DNA of 9,467 bases from Lachnoclostridium sp. UBA739 (GTDB lineage Bacteria; Bacillota_A; Clostridia; Lachnospirales; Lachnospiraceae): the NCBI GenBank assembly GCA_002297865.1, contig DBKX01000439.1, forward strand, positions 2,680 to 12,146. The letters are read 5' to 3'. Positions 1 through 6,606 of the stretch are shown here, in pieces. The stretch's first letter is position 1. Each line of letters opens with the position of its first letter. The notes under the pieces were generated by a model. It saw only the letters and a list, made by a program, of their open reading frames with translations. It was not told the origin of the DNA and ran no database searches. A program made the translations under genes and the position numbers.

Positions 1-511
1 TTCCTACAATATTGCTACGTCCTACTACTACGCATTCTTTCCCTTCGATTTCGATATTGGAACGTTTTAATAACTGAATAATTCCTGCTGGGGTACAAGA
101 TACAAATCCTTTTTGTCCAATACTTAAAGTACCTACGCTCTGTGGATGGAATCCATCTACATCTTTTTTCGCTGAAATTGTATTAATAACTTTGTTTTCG
201 TCAATATGTTTTGGTAATGGAAGCTGTACTAAGATACCGTTTACGTCATCACGAACATTTAAGGATTCTACTAATTCAAGCAATTCTTTTTCTGTGGTTT
301 CTTCTGGAAGTTCATACGATAAAGAACGAATACCGATATATTCACAGGCTTTCTTTTTATTTCCTACATATACGGTAGACGCAGGATCATTTCCGACTTG
401 AATTACAGCAAGGGTAATTTCTACGCCTTCCTCTTTCATTTTTGCAACCTTTTCTTTTAATTCATCCTTCATCTCTAAGGAAATTTTTTTTCCATCAATT
501 CTTAATGCCAT
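1..511 (-). CDS. folD: Bifunctional methylenetetrahydrofolate dehydrogenase / methenyltetrahydrofolate cyclohydrolase (FolD), 3' end outside window
   Basis: FolD interconverts 5,10-methylene-THF and 10-formyl-THF in the cytosol, using NADP and then hydrolysing the methenyl bridge; it supplies formyl groups for purines and fMet. The first 170 residues are visible; the usual length is about 280-290, so the rest of the NADP-binding domain is cut off by the window edge. Visible family motifs are YVGNKKKAC (Tyr48 and the catalytic Lys52), QLPLP (96-100), KDVDGF (116-121, Asp119 in the folate site), SCTPAG (138-143; the usual first residue is Pro) and GRSNIVG (164-170), which begins the nucleotide-binding part. 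The ATG at 511 is preceded by an AGAGAGG ribosome site about 8 nt upstream. It lies downstream of mnmM on the same strand, about 100 bp away, with its own promoter candidate. The family call is secure. Confidence 0.96.
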   Translation of the reverse strand, partial: MALRIDGKKISLEMKDELKEKVAKMKEEGVEITLAVIQVGNDPASTVYVGNKKKACEYIGIRSLSYELPEETTEKELLELVESLNVRDDVNGILVQLPLPKHIDENKVINTISAKKDVDGFHPQSVGTLSIGQKGFVSCTPAGIIQLLKRSNIEIEGKECVVVGRSNIVG

Positions 512-558
512 AATACTGCCTCTCTTTCGCCATTTATTATGTATTACTTACTATTACC

Positions 559-587
559 ATTCTATATGAATTAATGACTAGCCGCAA
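559..587 (-). promoter_or_regulatory. Predicted sigma-A promoter of folD
   Basis: On the minus strand TTGCGG (582-587) is followed after exactly 17 bp by TAGAAT (559-564). The predicted start would leave a leader of about 40 nt before the folD ribosome site. No terminator hairpin separates it from the mnmM stop codon at 610, so readthrough from mnmM is also possible. Prediction from consensus match only. Confidence 0.55.
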
Positions 588-609
588 GTAAAACATAATA
601 TTTTGTATC

Positions 610-1173
610 CTATTGTTTTATAATAAATACAGGGATCGGTGGATTATTAGGACGATTATAAAATTCACTTTTAATAATCACGTATTTTTTCTGATCGACT
701 GTTTGCAGATACTTAAGAATTGCATCTTTCTCCTCAAATCCTGTATCTTGTCCACTATAGATACACATACTCATAATACCACCTGGTTTTAAAGCTGCAA
801 GTCCCTTTGCAATAGCTTCTATACTTGTCTCGCCACGAGTCATACAGGCATGGTCTCCTCCTGGCAAATAGCCAAAATTAAACATAATTCCGTCAACAGA
901 ATTTTCTTCTACATAGTTATTGAGATTTTGATGCCCCTCTAAAACAAGCTGACAGCGTTCCCATACATCTGCCATCATGAGTCTTTCTTTTGTATGCTCA
1001 ATTGCAAGATTCTGAATATCAAAGCCAATTACTTTTCCACTTGTCCCGGCACCTTTACACAAGTATTCGGTATCATATCCATTGCCAACTGTTGCATCTA
1101 TATAAAGCCCACCCTCATATAACCAGTTCCGAAAGAAATCGTGGGTATATTCTACAATTGAATAGCGCTTCAT
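610..1173 (-). CDS. mnmM: Class I SAM-dependent methyltransferase of the YtqB/MnmM family (tRNA wobble uridine methyltransferase)
   Basis: The 187-residue protein is a single Rossmann methyltransferase domain, the usual size for YtqB proteins. Visible motifs are the SAM-binding loop DATVGNGYDT (26-35), the acidic strand end FDIQ (51-54), the family signature NFGYLPGGDH (99-108), a TRGETS segment (112-117), GG at 131-132 and the terminal NRPNNPP (173-179). Members of this family in Bacillus and Staphylococcus (YtqB, now MnmM) methylate 5-aminomethyl-2-thiouridine at tRNA position 34 to give the mnm5s2U type modification; transfer of that function here is by family. The segment that reads Y-H-G-H in Bacillus YtqB reads YSGQDTG here (139-145). 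The start at 1173 has a GAAGGAG site 7 nt upstream. It was formerly annotated as an rRNA methylase family; the family assignment is strong, the exact substrate inferred. Confidence 0.88.
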   Translation of the reverse strand: MKRYSIVEYTHDFFRNWLYEGGLYIDATVGNGYDTEYLCKGAGTSGKVIGFDIQNLAIEHTKERLMMADVWERCQLVLEGHQNLNNYVEENSVDGIMFNFGYLPGGDHACMTRGETSIEAIAKGLAALKPGGIMSMCIYSGQDTGFEEKDAILKYLQTVDQKKYVIIKSEFYNRPNNPPIPVFIIKQ

Positions 1174-1210
1174 CTATCTTCTCCTTCTATAATTTTTAAA
1201 CTTATCTGTC

Positions 1211-1239
1211 ATTATATAAAGTAAAGATAGAAGAAGCAA
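1211..1239 (-). promoter_or_regulatory. Predicted sigma-A promoter of mnmM
   Basis: Reading the minus strand, TTGCTT (1234-1239) and a perfect TATAAT (1211-1216) are separated by exactly 17 bp. The start would fall near 1204, giving a leader of about 30 nt to the mnmM ATG at 1173. It lies between the amidase stop codon (1283) and mnmM, where I see no convincing terminator. Confidence 0.65.
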
Positions 1240-1282
1240 CCCTTTTTTCCTCGATGCGGCTAAATGATAGTTCCCTATGTAG

Positions 1283-1837
1283 TTACACCTGAGATACCGA
1301 AACATTTTCGTCAACGGACAATAAAATACCTAGAACAATAGCGGATGCCACTTCCTCAAAATAGTCATCAAATAAATCATTATCACAGTTTGAATGAATA
1401 AAACCAACTTCCACCACTAATGCTGGCATACTCGTATACTTTAGAATAGCAAGATCTTGACGAAGGTTTATTCCTAAGTTACGAAATCCCACATCGCTTA
1501 GAGCTTTATTTATATTATTTGCATAAACTTCCTTCTTATCTCCACTATTAAAAATCAATGTTTCTACACCGCGATATGTGTTTGGATAGGGACTTGCATT
1601 ACGGTGCAGACTTATAAATACATCACCATCTGAATGATTTGCGATATGTATTCTCTCATTGGCATTTCGGTATGTATCCGTCGTTCTTGTGTAGGCAACC
1701 TGCATTCCATTTTGAACAAGCCTATCACCGACTTCTAATGCTAATCGCAAGCTGTCGTCTTTTTCCTTTCTGCCTCTAAACACAGCCCCGTTGTCAAATC
1801 CTCCATGTCCAGCGTCTATAATGATGCGATACGGCAT
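1283..1837 (-). CDS. N-acetylmuramoyl-L-alanine amidase, single Amidase_3 domain, no signal peptide (CwlC/CwlD-like)
   Basis: The enzyme cleaves the bond between N-acetylmuramic acid and the stem peptide of peptidoglycan. The 184 residues are almost entirely one Amidase_3 catalytic domain: IIIDAGHGG (5-13), RKEKDD (23-28), SLHRNAS (76-82) and VVEVGFI (141-147) supply the zinc ligands His11, Glu25 and His78 and the catalytic Glu143. There is no signal peptide, membrane anchor, SPOR, LysM or SH3 wall-binding domain; the catalytic domain starts at residue 3. Leaderless amidases of this type occur as phage endolysins and as mother-cell lytic enzymes such as Bacillus CwlC. There are no phage genes nearby, which favours a lytic role in sporulation or autolysis, but this is inference. 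The start at 1837 has an AAGGGTG site 5 nt upstream. It is divergent from the ferredoxin gene. Confidence 0.92.
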   Translation of the reverse strand: MPYRIIIDAGHGGFDNGAVFRGRKEKDDSLRLALEVGDRLVQNGMQVAYTRTTDTYRNANERIHIANHSDGDVFISLHRNASPYPNTYRGVETLIFNSGDKKEVYANNINKALSDVGFRNLGINLRQDLAILKYTSMPALVVEVGFIHSNCDNDLFDDYFEEVASAIVLGILLSVDENVSVSQV

Positions 1838-1861
1838 TCGATCACCCTTATAAGTTTGGTA

Positions 1862-1890
1862 TTGTTATATTATATGTATTCGAATAAAAA
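1862..1890 (+). promoter_or_regulatory. Weak candidate promoter of the ferredoxin gene
   Basis: TTGTTA (1862-1867) and TAAAAA (1885-1890) are 17 bp apart on the plus strand, overlapping the opposite-facing amidase promoter. The -10 element matches only four of six consensus bases. If correct, the two divergent promoters would compete for polymerase and the ferredoxin leader would be about 60 nt. Confidence 0.3.
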
Positions 1891-1897
1891 TGGTGAA
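1869..1897 (-). promoter_or_regulatory. Predicted promoter of the amidase gene (sigma-A match, with an overlapping sigma-K-like match)
   Basis: On the minus strand TTCACC (1892-1897) and TATAAT (1869-1874) are 17 bp apart, an acceptable sigma-A promoter. The same bases also read CACC, 15 bp, then CATATAATA, which fits the Bacillus mother-cell sigma-K pattern (mACm, 15-16 bp, CATAnnnTA). AT-rich sequence makes such overlap fairly easy by chance. Confidence 0.5.
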
Positions 1898-1957
1898 TAT
1901 TTATTTTCAACATGGAAATGATAACAAAAGAATCTTACAATTATAATGGAGGTAATT

Positions 1958-2149
1958 ATGAAAACTAGTGTAGATCAAGATACATGTATTTCATGTGGAG
2001 TGTGTATTTCTATGTGTCCTGATGTTTATCAATTCAATGATGATGACAAATCAGAGCCTATCGTAGATGAAATTCCTGAAGAATTACAAGAAACTGCGAA
2101 AGAGGCGAGAGATTCTTGCCCGGTAGATGCGATTGATATTGAAGAATAA
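1958..2149 (+). CDS. Single-cluster [4Fe-4S] ferredoxin
   Basis: This 63-residue acidic cytosolic protein carries electrons for redox enzymes. CISCGVCISMCP (10-21) and SCPVDAI (53-59) give cluster ligands Cys10, Cys13, Cys16 and Cys54, the arrangement of the small one-cluster ferredoxins such as that of Thermotoga maritima, not the two-cluster clostridial type. Cys20 matches the position that in the Thermotoga protein makes a disulfide, but its partner (about residue 46 here) is Thr. The protein is rich in Asp/Glu as expected. An in-frame ATG at 1946 exists, but the GGAGG at 1948-1952 sits 5 nt before the ATG at 1958, so the latter is the start. It is a single-gene unit between the divergent amidase and a terminator; its redox partner cannot be read from context. 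Confidence 0.95.
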   Translation: MKTSVDQDTCISCGVCISMCPDVYQFNDDDKSEPIVDEIPEELQETAKEARDSCPVDAIDIEE

Positions 2150-2154
2150 ATAGG

Positions 2155-2196
2155 AAAAGCCTCTTGTATGGTTGTACAAAACCAACAGAGGCTTTT
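2155..2196. terminator. Bidirectional intrinsic terminator between ferredoxin and DUF4870 gene
   Basis: A perfect 10-bp stem, AAAAGCCTCT (2155-2164) with AGAGGCTTTT (2187-2196), is flanked by T-runs on both strands. The loop can form a further inner stem, TGGTT (2169-2173) with AACCA (2180-2184). It lies 6 nt after the ferredoxin stop and 15 nt beyond the stop of the convergent membrane protein gene, so it can serve both. Confidence 0.9.
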
Positions 2197-2210
2197 TCTA
2201 TTTGGTGAAA

Positions 2211-2615
2211 TTAATATTTAATTAACCGAATCCCGCCAAAGAACGGAACTTCTTTTGCCTTACCATTTAACGCATTAATAAATCCATATAGAAAATACGC
2301 AAACGTTATAATTCCAGTAGCTGCACTAAAGATAAATGGAACTATAGGAATAAAGGATACACATTTGCCTGCAGCGCCAAGTACCACATCAAGTATCAAT
2401 ACCAAGATTCCCTGATTTGCATGAAACTTTGCAAATCTTGAATCTGGTCTCAAGAAGAAAGGTAAAATAAATAACACTGGAATATAGCACGCTGCTGCCA
2501 ATGCACTATTTCTTCTAATATCCTCTGGATCAAATTCATATGTGTGATCTTTTGAATTCTTATTAATTGTGTCTTTGAATTCCTCTAATGGACCATTGTT
2601 ACGAAATTCTGGCAT
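2211..2615 (-). CDS. Small membrane protein, DUF4870/Tic20-like
   Basis: This 134-residue integral membrane protein has a hydrophilic N-terminus (1-36) followed by hydrophobic segments at about 38-55, 69-83 and 87-114. Between the first and second lies RPDSRFAKFHANQG (56-69), close to the PxSxFxxFHAxQG loop of DUF4870/Tic20-like proteins, and the end NGKAKEVPFFGG (117-128) resembles their conserved tail before the last turn. Biochemical function is unknown; the family is widespread in bacteria as small membrane proteins. The start at 2615 has a GGAGG site 7 nt upstream, lying in the 15-bp gap after the hydratase stop codon, so it is the second gene of that operon and probably translationally coupled. 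It ends at the shared bidirectional terminator. The family call rests on motifs read by eye. Confidence 0.72.
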   Translation of the reverse strand: MPEFRNNGPLEEFKDTINKNSKDHTYEFDPEDIRRNSALAAACYIPVLFILPFFLRPDSRFAKFHANQGILVLILDVVLGAAGKCVSFIPIVPFIFSAATGIITFAYFLYGFINALNGKAKEVPFFGGIRLIKY

Positions 2616-2630
2616 GAGAAATACCTCCTA

Positions 2631-4916
2631 CTAACCTCTATAATAATTTATGAGACAGCCTTTAAGTATAATTTCTCTTTCGTCATCTGTCAACTCACCT
2701 AAACGCAAGTCGAACTCGATAAGTTTATCTTTTACAACATAAGCTTTCATTACACTTTGTTTTTCAGCAATTGCTTTCTTAATATCTTTCACAAAAATGT
2801 AGTCATTTAACTCGAATGGTAACTCTCCATCGAATAGGAATGGTAACATACCCCAGTTAATTAAGTTAGAACGATATCTCTTTGTTGCATATTCTCTTGC
2901 CACATTTGCTAGACCACCTAATACTTTCTGGCAGCTTGCAGCCTGTTCACGTGCAGAACCATCACCTGGTTTTACTGCATAAATCATACTTCCAACCTCT
3001 GTTTGAGTTGGATCTACAGTAAACTCTTTGTTGATTGTTTCGAATACATTCTTAAGTTCTGCATTGGCAGCATACATATCTTCATTAGCAGTACGTGCTT
3101 TTTCAGATAACTGGATCTGTTTTGCACGACCAACATACTCAGGATCTTTTCTTGACAATGTAAATTCAGCTAATCCTAAAGGATTGGAACGGAAGGAAGA
3201 TGTTTCACCGGAAGGAATTAACTCATCTGTTGTAGTTACTGGGTCGTGGATAACAGATGCAACCTTTAATACTAAATGATCGGTTAAGCTTGACATTGCT
3301 GGCCAGTCTACGATGTTTGGACCAAATTTTACTTCAACGTTTGGATCTGCTTTTCCTAATCCATTGTATACGCGGTTGTCATAAATAGAACTATCGAAGA
3401 AATATTTTGGTTTTGTAAATTCTACATCTACATCTGTTGCTGCTGTTAAATAACCTTTGTTTGCTGCTGTCGCTGCGATAGAACGTGCATCCATAAGTGC
3501 AACGGAAGCAATCTGACCGTTGGTAATCTTAGAGCCTTCTCTGTTAGGGAAGTTTCTAGTTGAATGACGGATACTTAATCCATTGTTAGCTGGAACATCA
3601 CCAGCACCAAAGCAAGGGCCACAGAACGCTGTACGGATTGTTGCACCTGTTGCCATAAGGTCAGCAACAGAACCATTCTTCACTAATTCCATAAAGACTG
3701 GCTGGCTGGCTGGATATACGCTTAAGGAGAATTCGTCACTACCGATTGTTTTTCCACGTAAGATATCGGCAGCATCACAGATATTTTCAAATCCACCACC
3801 AGCACATCCTGCAATTACACCTTGTTCTACATAAAGTTTACCGTTACGAACTTTATCCTTTAATGTGTATTTTACTTTGTTATTATCTAAGCTTACTAAT
3901 GCTCTCTTTTCAACATCATCTAAAATGTCCATTAAGTTTGCGTTTAAGTCTTCAATTGTGTAAACGTTACTTGGATGGAATGGCATCGCGATCATTGGTT
4001 TAATGGTTGAAAGATCTACATAAATTAAACCGTCATAATAAGCAACTGACTTAGGTGCTAATTCCTTAAATCCTTCTGGACGTTTATGTATATCATAGAA
4101 CTCTTTTACTTTACTATCAGTCTTCCAGATTGAAGACAGACATGTTGTTTCCGTAGTCATTACATCGATTCCGATACGATAATCAACGCTTAAGTTCTCA
4201 ATACCATCCCCGATGAATTCCATTACTTTGTTGTTAACATAGCCATTGGCAAATACTGCGCCAATGATTGCTAAGGCAATATCCTGAGGACCTACACCTT
4301 TTTGTGGTGTTCCTGTAAGATATACTCCTACAACACCTGGCATGTTAATATCATACGTTTTCTCTAATAACTGTTTTACAAGTTCAGGGCCACCTTCACC
4401 GATAGCCATTGTTCCTAATGCGCCATAACGTGTATGACTGTCAGAACCTAGAATCATTTTTCCGCCTTCTGCAAGCATCTCTCTTGCGAATTGATGAATG
4501 ACTGCTTGATGTGGTGGAACGTAGATTCCGCCGTATTTCTTTGCACAGCTTAAGCCAAACATATGATCGTCTTCGTTGATTGTACCACCAACGGCACATA
4601 AGCTGTTATGGCAGTTTGTAAGTACATAAGGGATAGGGAACTTTTCAAGACCTGAAGCCCTTGCAGTCTGAATAATTCCTACGAATGTAATATCGTGAGA
4701 TGTTAATTTATCGAATTTGATTTTTAATTTATCCATGGAACCGGATGTATTATGTTTTTCTAAAATTTCATAAGCCATAGTTCCTTTTTTGGCTTCATTT
4801 TTGTCAACAGCCTGTCCGCCTAAACGTTGTTCCAGTATGGCTTTTGTTTCATCGTTTTCTTGAATTAATTCAGTGCCATTTAATAAATATGCACCTTTTT
4901 CGTATAACTGAATCAT
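2631..4916 (-). CDS. Aconitase-superfamily hydratase, YbhJ-like
   Basis: At 761 residues this is a full-length aconitase-fold protein, probably cytosolic. The [4Fe-4S] ligands appear conserved: Cys371 in AGCAGGG (369-375) and Cys432 and Cys435 in FCGPCFG (431-437). Other matches are IHQ (140-142), GSDSHT (157-162), [10 protein letters not shown] (452-461), [10 protein letters not shown] (561-570) and the swivel-domain GDGSARE (651-657), where Ser654 and Arg656 match the catalytic Ser642 and Arg644 of mitochondrial aconitase. However, the HCDH motif (Asp100-His101 in mitochondrial aconitase) appears as NCHN (101-104), and the CTNS motif after the first cluster Cys is CAGG. This points to the YbhJ-type branch of unknown substrate rather than true citrate/isocitrate aconitase. 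The start at 4916 has an AGGAGG site. It is followed 15 bp on by the DUF4870 gene. Confidence 0.85.
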   Translation of the reverse strand: MIQLYEKGAYLLNGTELIQENDETKAILEQRLGGQAVDKNEAKKGTMAYEILEKHNTSGSMDKLKIKFDKLTSHDITFVGIIQTARASGLEKFPIPYVLTNCHNSLCAVGGTINEDDHMFGLSCAKKYGGIYVPPHQAVIHQFAREMLAEGGKMILGSDSHTRYGALGTMAIGEGGPELVKQLLEKTYDINMPGVVGVYLTGTPQKGVGPQDIALAIIGAVFANGYVNNKVMEFIGDGIENLSVDYRIGIDVMTTETTCLSSIWKTDSKVKEFYDIHKRPEGFKELAPKSVAYYDGLIYVDLSTIKPMIAMPFHPSNVYTIEDLNANLMDILDDVEKRALVSLDNNKVKYTLKDKVRNGKLYVEQGVIAGCAGGGFENICDAADILRGKTIGSDEFSLSVYPASQPVFMELVKNGSVADLMATGATIRTAFCGPCFGAGDVPANNGLSIRHSTRNFPNREGSKITNGQIASVALMDARSIAATAANKGYLTAATDVDVEFTKPKYFFDSSIYDNRVYNGLGKADPNVEVKFGPNIVDWPAMSSLTDHLVLKVASVIHDPVTTTDELIPSGETSSFRSNPLGLAEFTLSRKDPEYVGRAKQIQLSEKARTANEDMYAANAELKNVFETINKEFTVDPTQTEVGSMIYAVKPGDGSAREQAASCQKVLGGLANVAREYATKRYRSNLINWGMLPFLFDGELPFELNDYIFVKDIKKAIAEKQSVMKAYVVKDKLIEFDLRLGELTDDEREIILKGCLINYYRG

Positions 4917-4955
4917 GTTTTTCCTCCTGTACTATGTATAAACGTATTTCCTTTT

Positions 4956-4984
4956 ATTATAAAGAGTATGATGTAAGATTGCAA
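4956..4984 (-). promoter_or_regulatory. Predicted strong sigma-A promoter of the hydratase-DUF4870 operon
   Basis: On the minus strand TTGCAA (4979-4984) and a perfect TATAAT (4956-4961) are exactly 17 bp apart. The leader to the hydratase ATG at 4916 would be about 33 nt and shows no hairpin. The -35 box begins only 5 bp beyond the beta-glucosidase terminator stem. Confidence 0.7.
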
Positions 4985-4989
4985 GTTAA

Positions 4990-5027
4990 AAAGAGTTCAG
5001 AATACTTAAATCTATTCTGAACTCTTT
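4990..5027 (-). terminator. Intrinsic terminator of the beta-glucosidase gene
   Basis: A perfect 15-bp inverted repeat, AAAGAGTTCAGAATA (4990-5004) with TATTCTGAACTCTTT (5013-5027), has an 8-nt loop. Read on the minus strand it starts 16 nt after the beta-glucosidase stop codon and is followed by more T residues (a run of five including the stem end), then AA. Confidence 0.88.
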
Positions 5028-5043
5028 CATCTAAAATGTATAA

Positions 5044-6399
5044 TTACAAACTCTCTCCGTTTGTCTCAATTACTTTCTTATACCAGTAAGCCGAATCCTT
5101 AAGAATTCTCTCCTGTGTCTCATAATCCACATAAATCATACCAAAACGTTTGTTATATCCTGCTGCCCACTCAAAATTATCCATTAAAGACCAGTGCATA
5201 TATCCCTTAACATCTACACCTTCAGAAGCAGCCTTTCTAAGTGCGAGCAGATAACGTGTTAAGAAGTCAATTCTTTGAGGATCATGTACTTTTCCATCTA
5301 AGCTAACCCAATCTTGATTGGCAAGTCCATTTTCCGTGATTAAAAGTGGCAATTGATAACGTTCATACAATGCCTTTGCCATATGATAGAATCCTTCTGG
5401 GGTTACTTCCCAGTCAAAAGCAGTTTGTGGATGTCCAGTCTGGTGAACCACTTTAAGGTCTGGTTTTCCATCTACATAGCCAGCGCTTAAAGGACTTCGG
5501 TAAAAATTAAACCCAAAGAAATCAAGTGGCTGGTGAATGGTTTTCATGTCATTCTGTCCAATCTTAGGAAGCCACTTTTCCCATAATTTTAATCCATCTT
5601 CTGGATAGCATCCTTTATATATAGGCATGTTCCACCAAGGTTCTGAAAAGCAAAAATCATCTTGGCAGGAAAACATCAGTTCTTTCGCTAATGCGATATC
5701 TTCTGGTGAATTGGTTCTTGGTGCAATGTAACCAAGTACTGGTGCATAGCCAATAACAGGTTTTTTCTTTGCATATTTTCGAATCACTTGTACTGCCTTA
5801 CCGTGTGCCAGCAACATATTATGTATAATTTGGAACAAATAAGGTTCAGCCATCTTAAGTCCTGGAGCGTGTTCTCCCAACTGATGTCCTAATCCCACAT
5901 AGCACTGTGGCTCATTTAATGTCATCCAGTTTGATACACGGTCTGACAAACGGTCTACTACAACTTTAGTGTATTCTGCAAACCAGTCAGAACTGTCTGG
6001 ATTCATAAAGTCACCTTTTAAGAACAACGCATTCGGAAAATCCCAATGGAACAATGTAACATACGGTTCAATTCCATTTGCTAATAATTCATCTACCAGC
6101 TTATCGTAAAAATCTAATCCTTTTTCATTGATTTCGCCAATACCATTTGGCAATACTCTTGGCCAACTGATAGAAAAACGGTATGCTTTTAATCCCATCT
6201 GCTTCATAAGCTCTACATCTTCTTTGAATCTATGATAATGATCGCATGCCACATCTCCGTTGTGGTCATCCCTTACAAATCCTTCTTTGTGGCTTAACAC
6301 ATCCCATACAGAAAGCCCCTTTCCATCTTCCAATGCTGCCCCTTCAATCTGGTAAGATGCTGTTGCTGCTCCCCATACAAAGTCTTTTTTAAAACTCAT
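5044..6399 (-). CDS. bglA: Glycoside hydrolase family 1 beta-glucosidase
   Basis: This retaining beta-glucosidase cuts cellobiose and other beta-glucosides. At 451 residues it has the standard single (beta/alpha)8 GH1 domain and no signal peptide, so it acts in the cytosol on imported sugars. The N-terminal signature FVWGAATASYQIEGA (7-21) is present, as are TLNEP (160-164, acid/base Glu163) and ITENG (354-358, nucleophile Glu356). The stretch WSLMDNFEW (403-411) has Glu410-Trp411, the residues that bind the unphosphorylated O4/O6 of glucose; 6-phospho-beta-glucosidases carry a Ser/Lys/Tyr phosphate site instead, so free beta-glucosides are the expected substrates. The start at 6399 has AGAAAGG about 10 nt upstream. 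It is monocistronic, with a TATAAT at 6436-6441 (minus strand) but no convincing -35 box and no obvious cre site. A beta-galactosidase or beta-fucosidase side activity is common in the family. Confidence 0.94.
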   Translation of the reverse strand: MSFKKDFVWGAATASYQIEGAALEDGKGLSVWDVLSHKEGFVRDDHNGDVACDHYHRFKEDVELMKQMGLKAYRFSISWPRVLPNGIGEINEKGLDFYDKLVDELLANGIEPYVTLFHWDFPNALFLKGDFMNPDSSDWFAEYTKVVVDRLSDRVSNWMTLNEPQCYVGLGHQLGEHAPGLKMAEPYLFQIIHNMLLAHGKAVQVIRKYAKKKPVIGYAPVLGYIAPRTNSPEDIALAKELMFSCQDDFCFSEPWWNMPIYKGCYPEDGLKLWEKWLPKIGQNDMKTIHQPLDFFGFNFYRSPLSAGYVDGKPDLKVVHQTGHPQTAFDWEVTPEGFYHMAKALYERYQLPLLITENGLANQDWVSLDGKVHDPQRIDFLTRYLLALRKAASEGVDVKGYMHWSLMDNFEWAAGYNKRFGMIYVDYETQERILKDSAYWYKKVIETNGESL

Positions 6400-6435
6400 G
6401 ATGTCACTACCTTTCTAATTGAATTTAGTACGTTA

Positions 6436-6441
6436 ATTATA
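6436..6441 (-). promoter_or_regulatory. Possible -10 element of the beta-glucosidase gene
   Basis: A perfect TATAAT lies on the minus strand about 37 bp before the start codon at 6399. The hexamer 17 bp upstream is TAGTAT, a poor -35 box, and there is no TG extension. If this is the promoter it probably needs an activator, which would suit a sugar-regulated gene; that is inference. Confidence 0.35.
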
Positions 6442-6524
6442 TACGAAATGCTTTGGGAATACTATGGATAATCTTATTTTGTTTTTGTGGTATTTATCTA
6501 TTCACCTTTTTTCTTCTACAATCG

Positions 6525-6550
6525 CTACTTGTAATTTTTACCTACTTGTA
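6525..6550 (+). repeat. 9-bp direct repeat in the pyrB promoter
   Basis: CTACTTGTA occurs at 6525-6533 and again at 6542-6550, start-to-start 17 bp. The first copy overlaps the -35 box, the second ends just before the -10 box. It could be a pair of regulator half-sites or chance in an AT-rich spacer. Confidence 0.5.
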
Positions 6551-6557
6551 TTACAAT
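6529..6557 (+). promoter_or_regulatory. Predicted sigma-A promoter of pyrBI
   Basis: TTGTAA (6529-6534) and TACAAT (6552-6557) are exactly 17 bp apart. The start would be near 6564, leaving a leader of about 43 nt to the pyrB ATG. The leader holds no hairpin, so there is no room for a PyrR-type antiterminator/terminator or a pyrBI-type attenuator. A 9-bp direct repeat overlaps this promoter. Confidence 0.7.
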
Positions 6558-6606
6558 AGTACGGAAAAAAATAACTGAGTCTACGAACATAACATTGGAG
6601 GTATTT

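Noticed and set aside
192..401. Plus-strand open frame antisense to folD
   Set aside because: It lies wholly inside the well-supported folD frame, has no ribosome site and a Ser/Phe-rich composition typical of an antisense shadow.
1240..1282. Terminator between amidase and mnmM
   Set aside because: There is an A-run on the minus strand (TTTTTT on the plus) but no stem of more than a few pairs in front of it.
1942..1947. TATAAT just before the ferredoxin gene as its -10 box
   Set aside because: It overlaps the ribosome site region; transcription would start at about 1954, after the GGAGG, leaving no usable leader.
3028..4003. Three plus-strand open frames (3028-3279, 3583-3834, 3746-4003)
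   Set aside because: All are antisense to the full-length hydratase, without ribosome sites or recognisable domains.
6400..6528. Catabolite-responsive (cre) site upstream of the beta-glucosidase
   Set aside because: No stretch fits TGWAANCGNTNWCA well; the best pseudo-palindrome around 6425-6441 has several mismatches.
6595..6606. TTG start for pyrB
   Set aside because: It overlaps the GGAGG ribosome site; the ATG at 6607 has ideal spacing and matches the family N-terminus.
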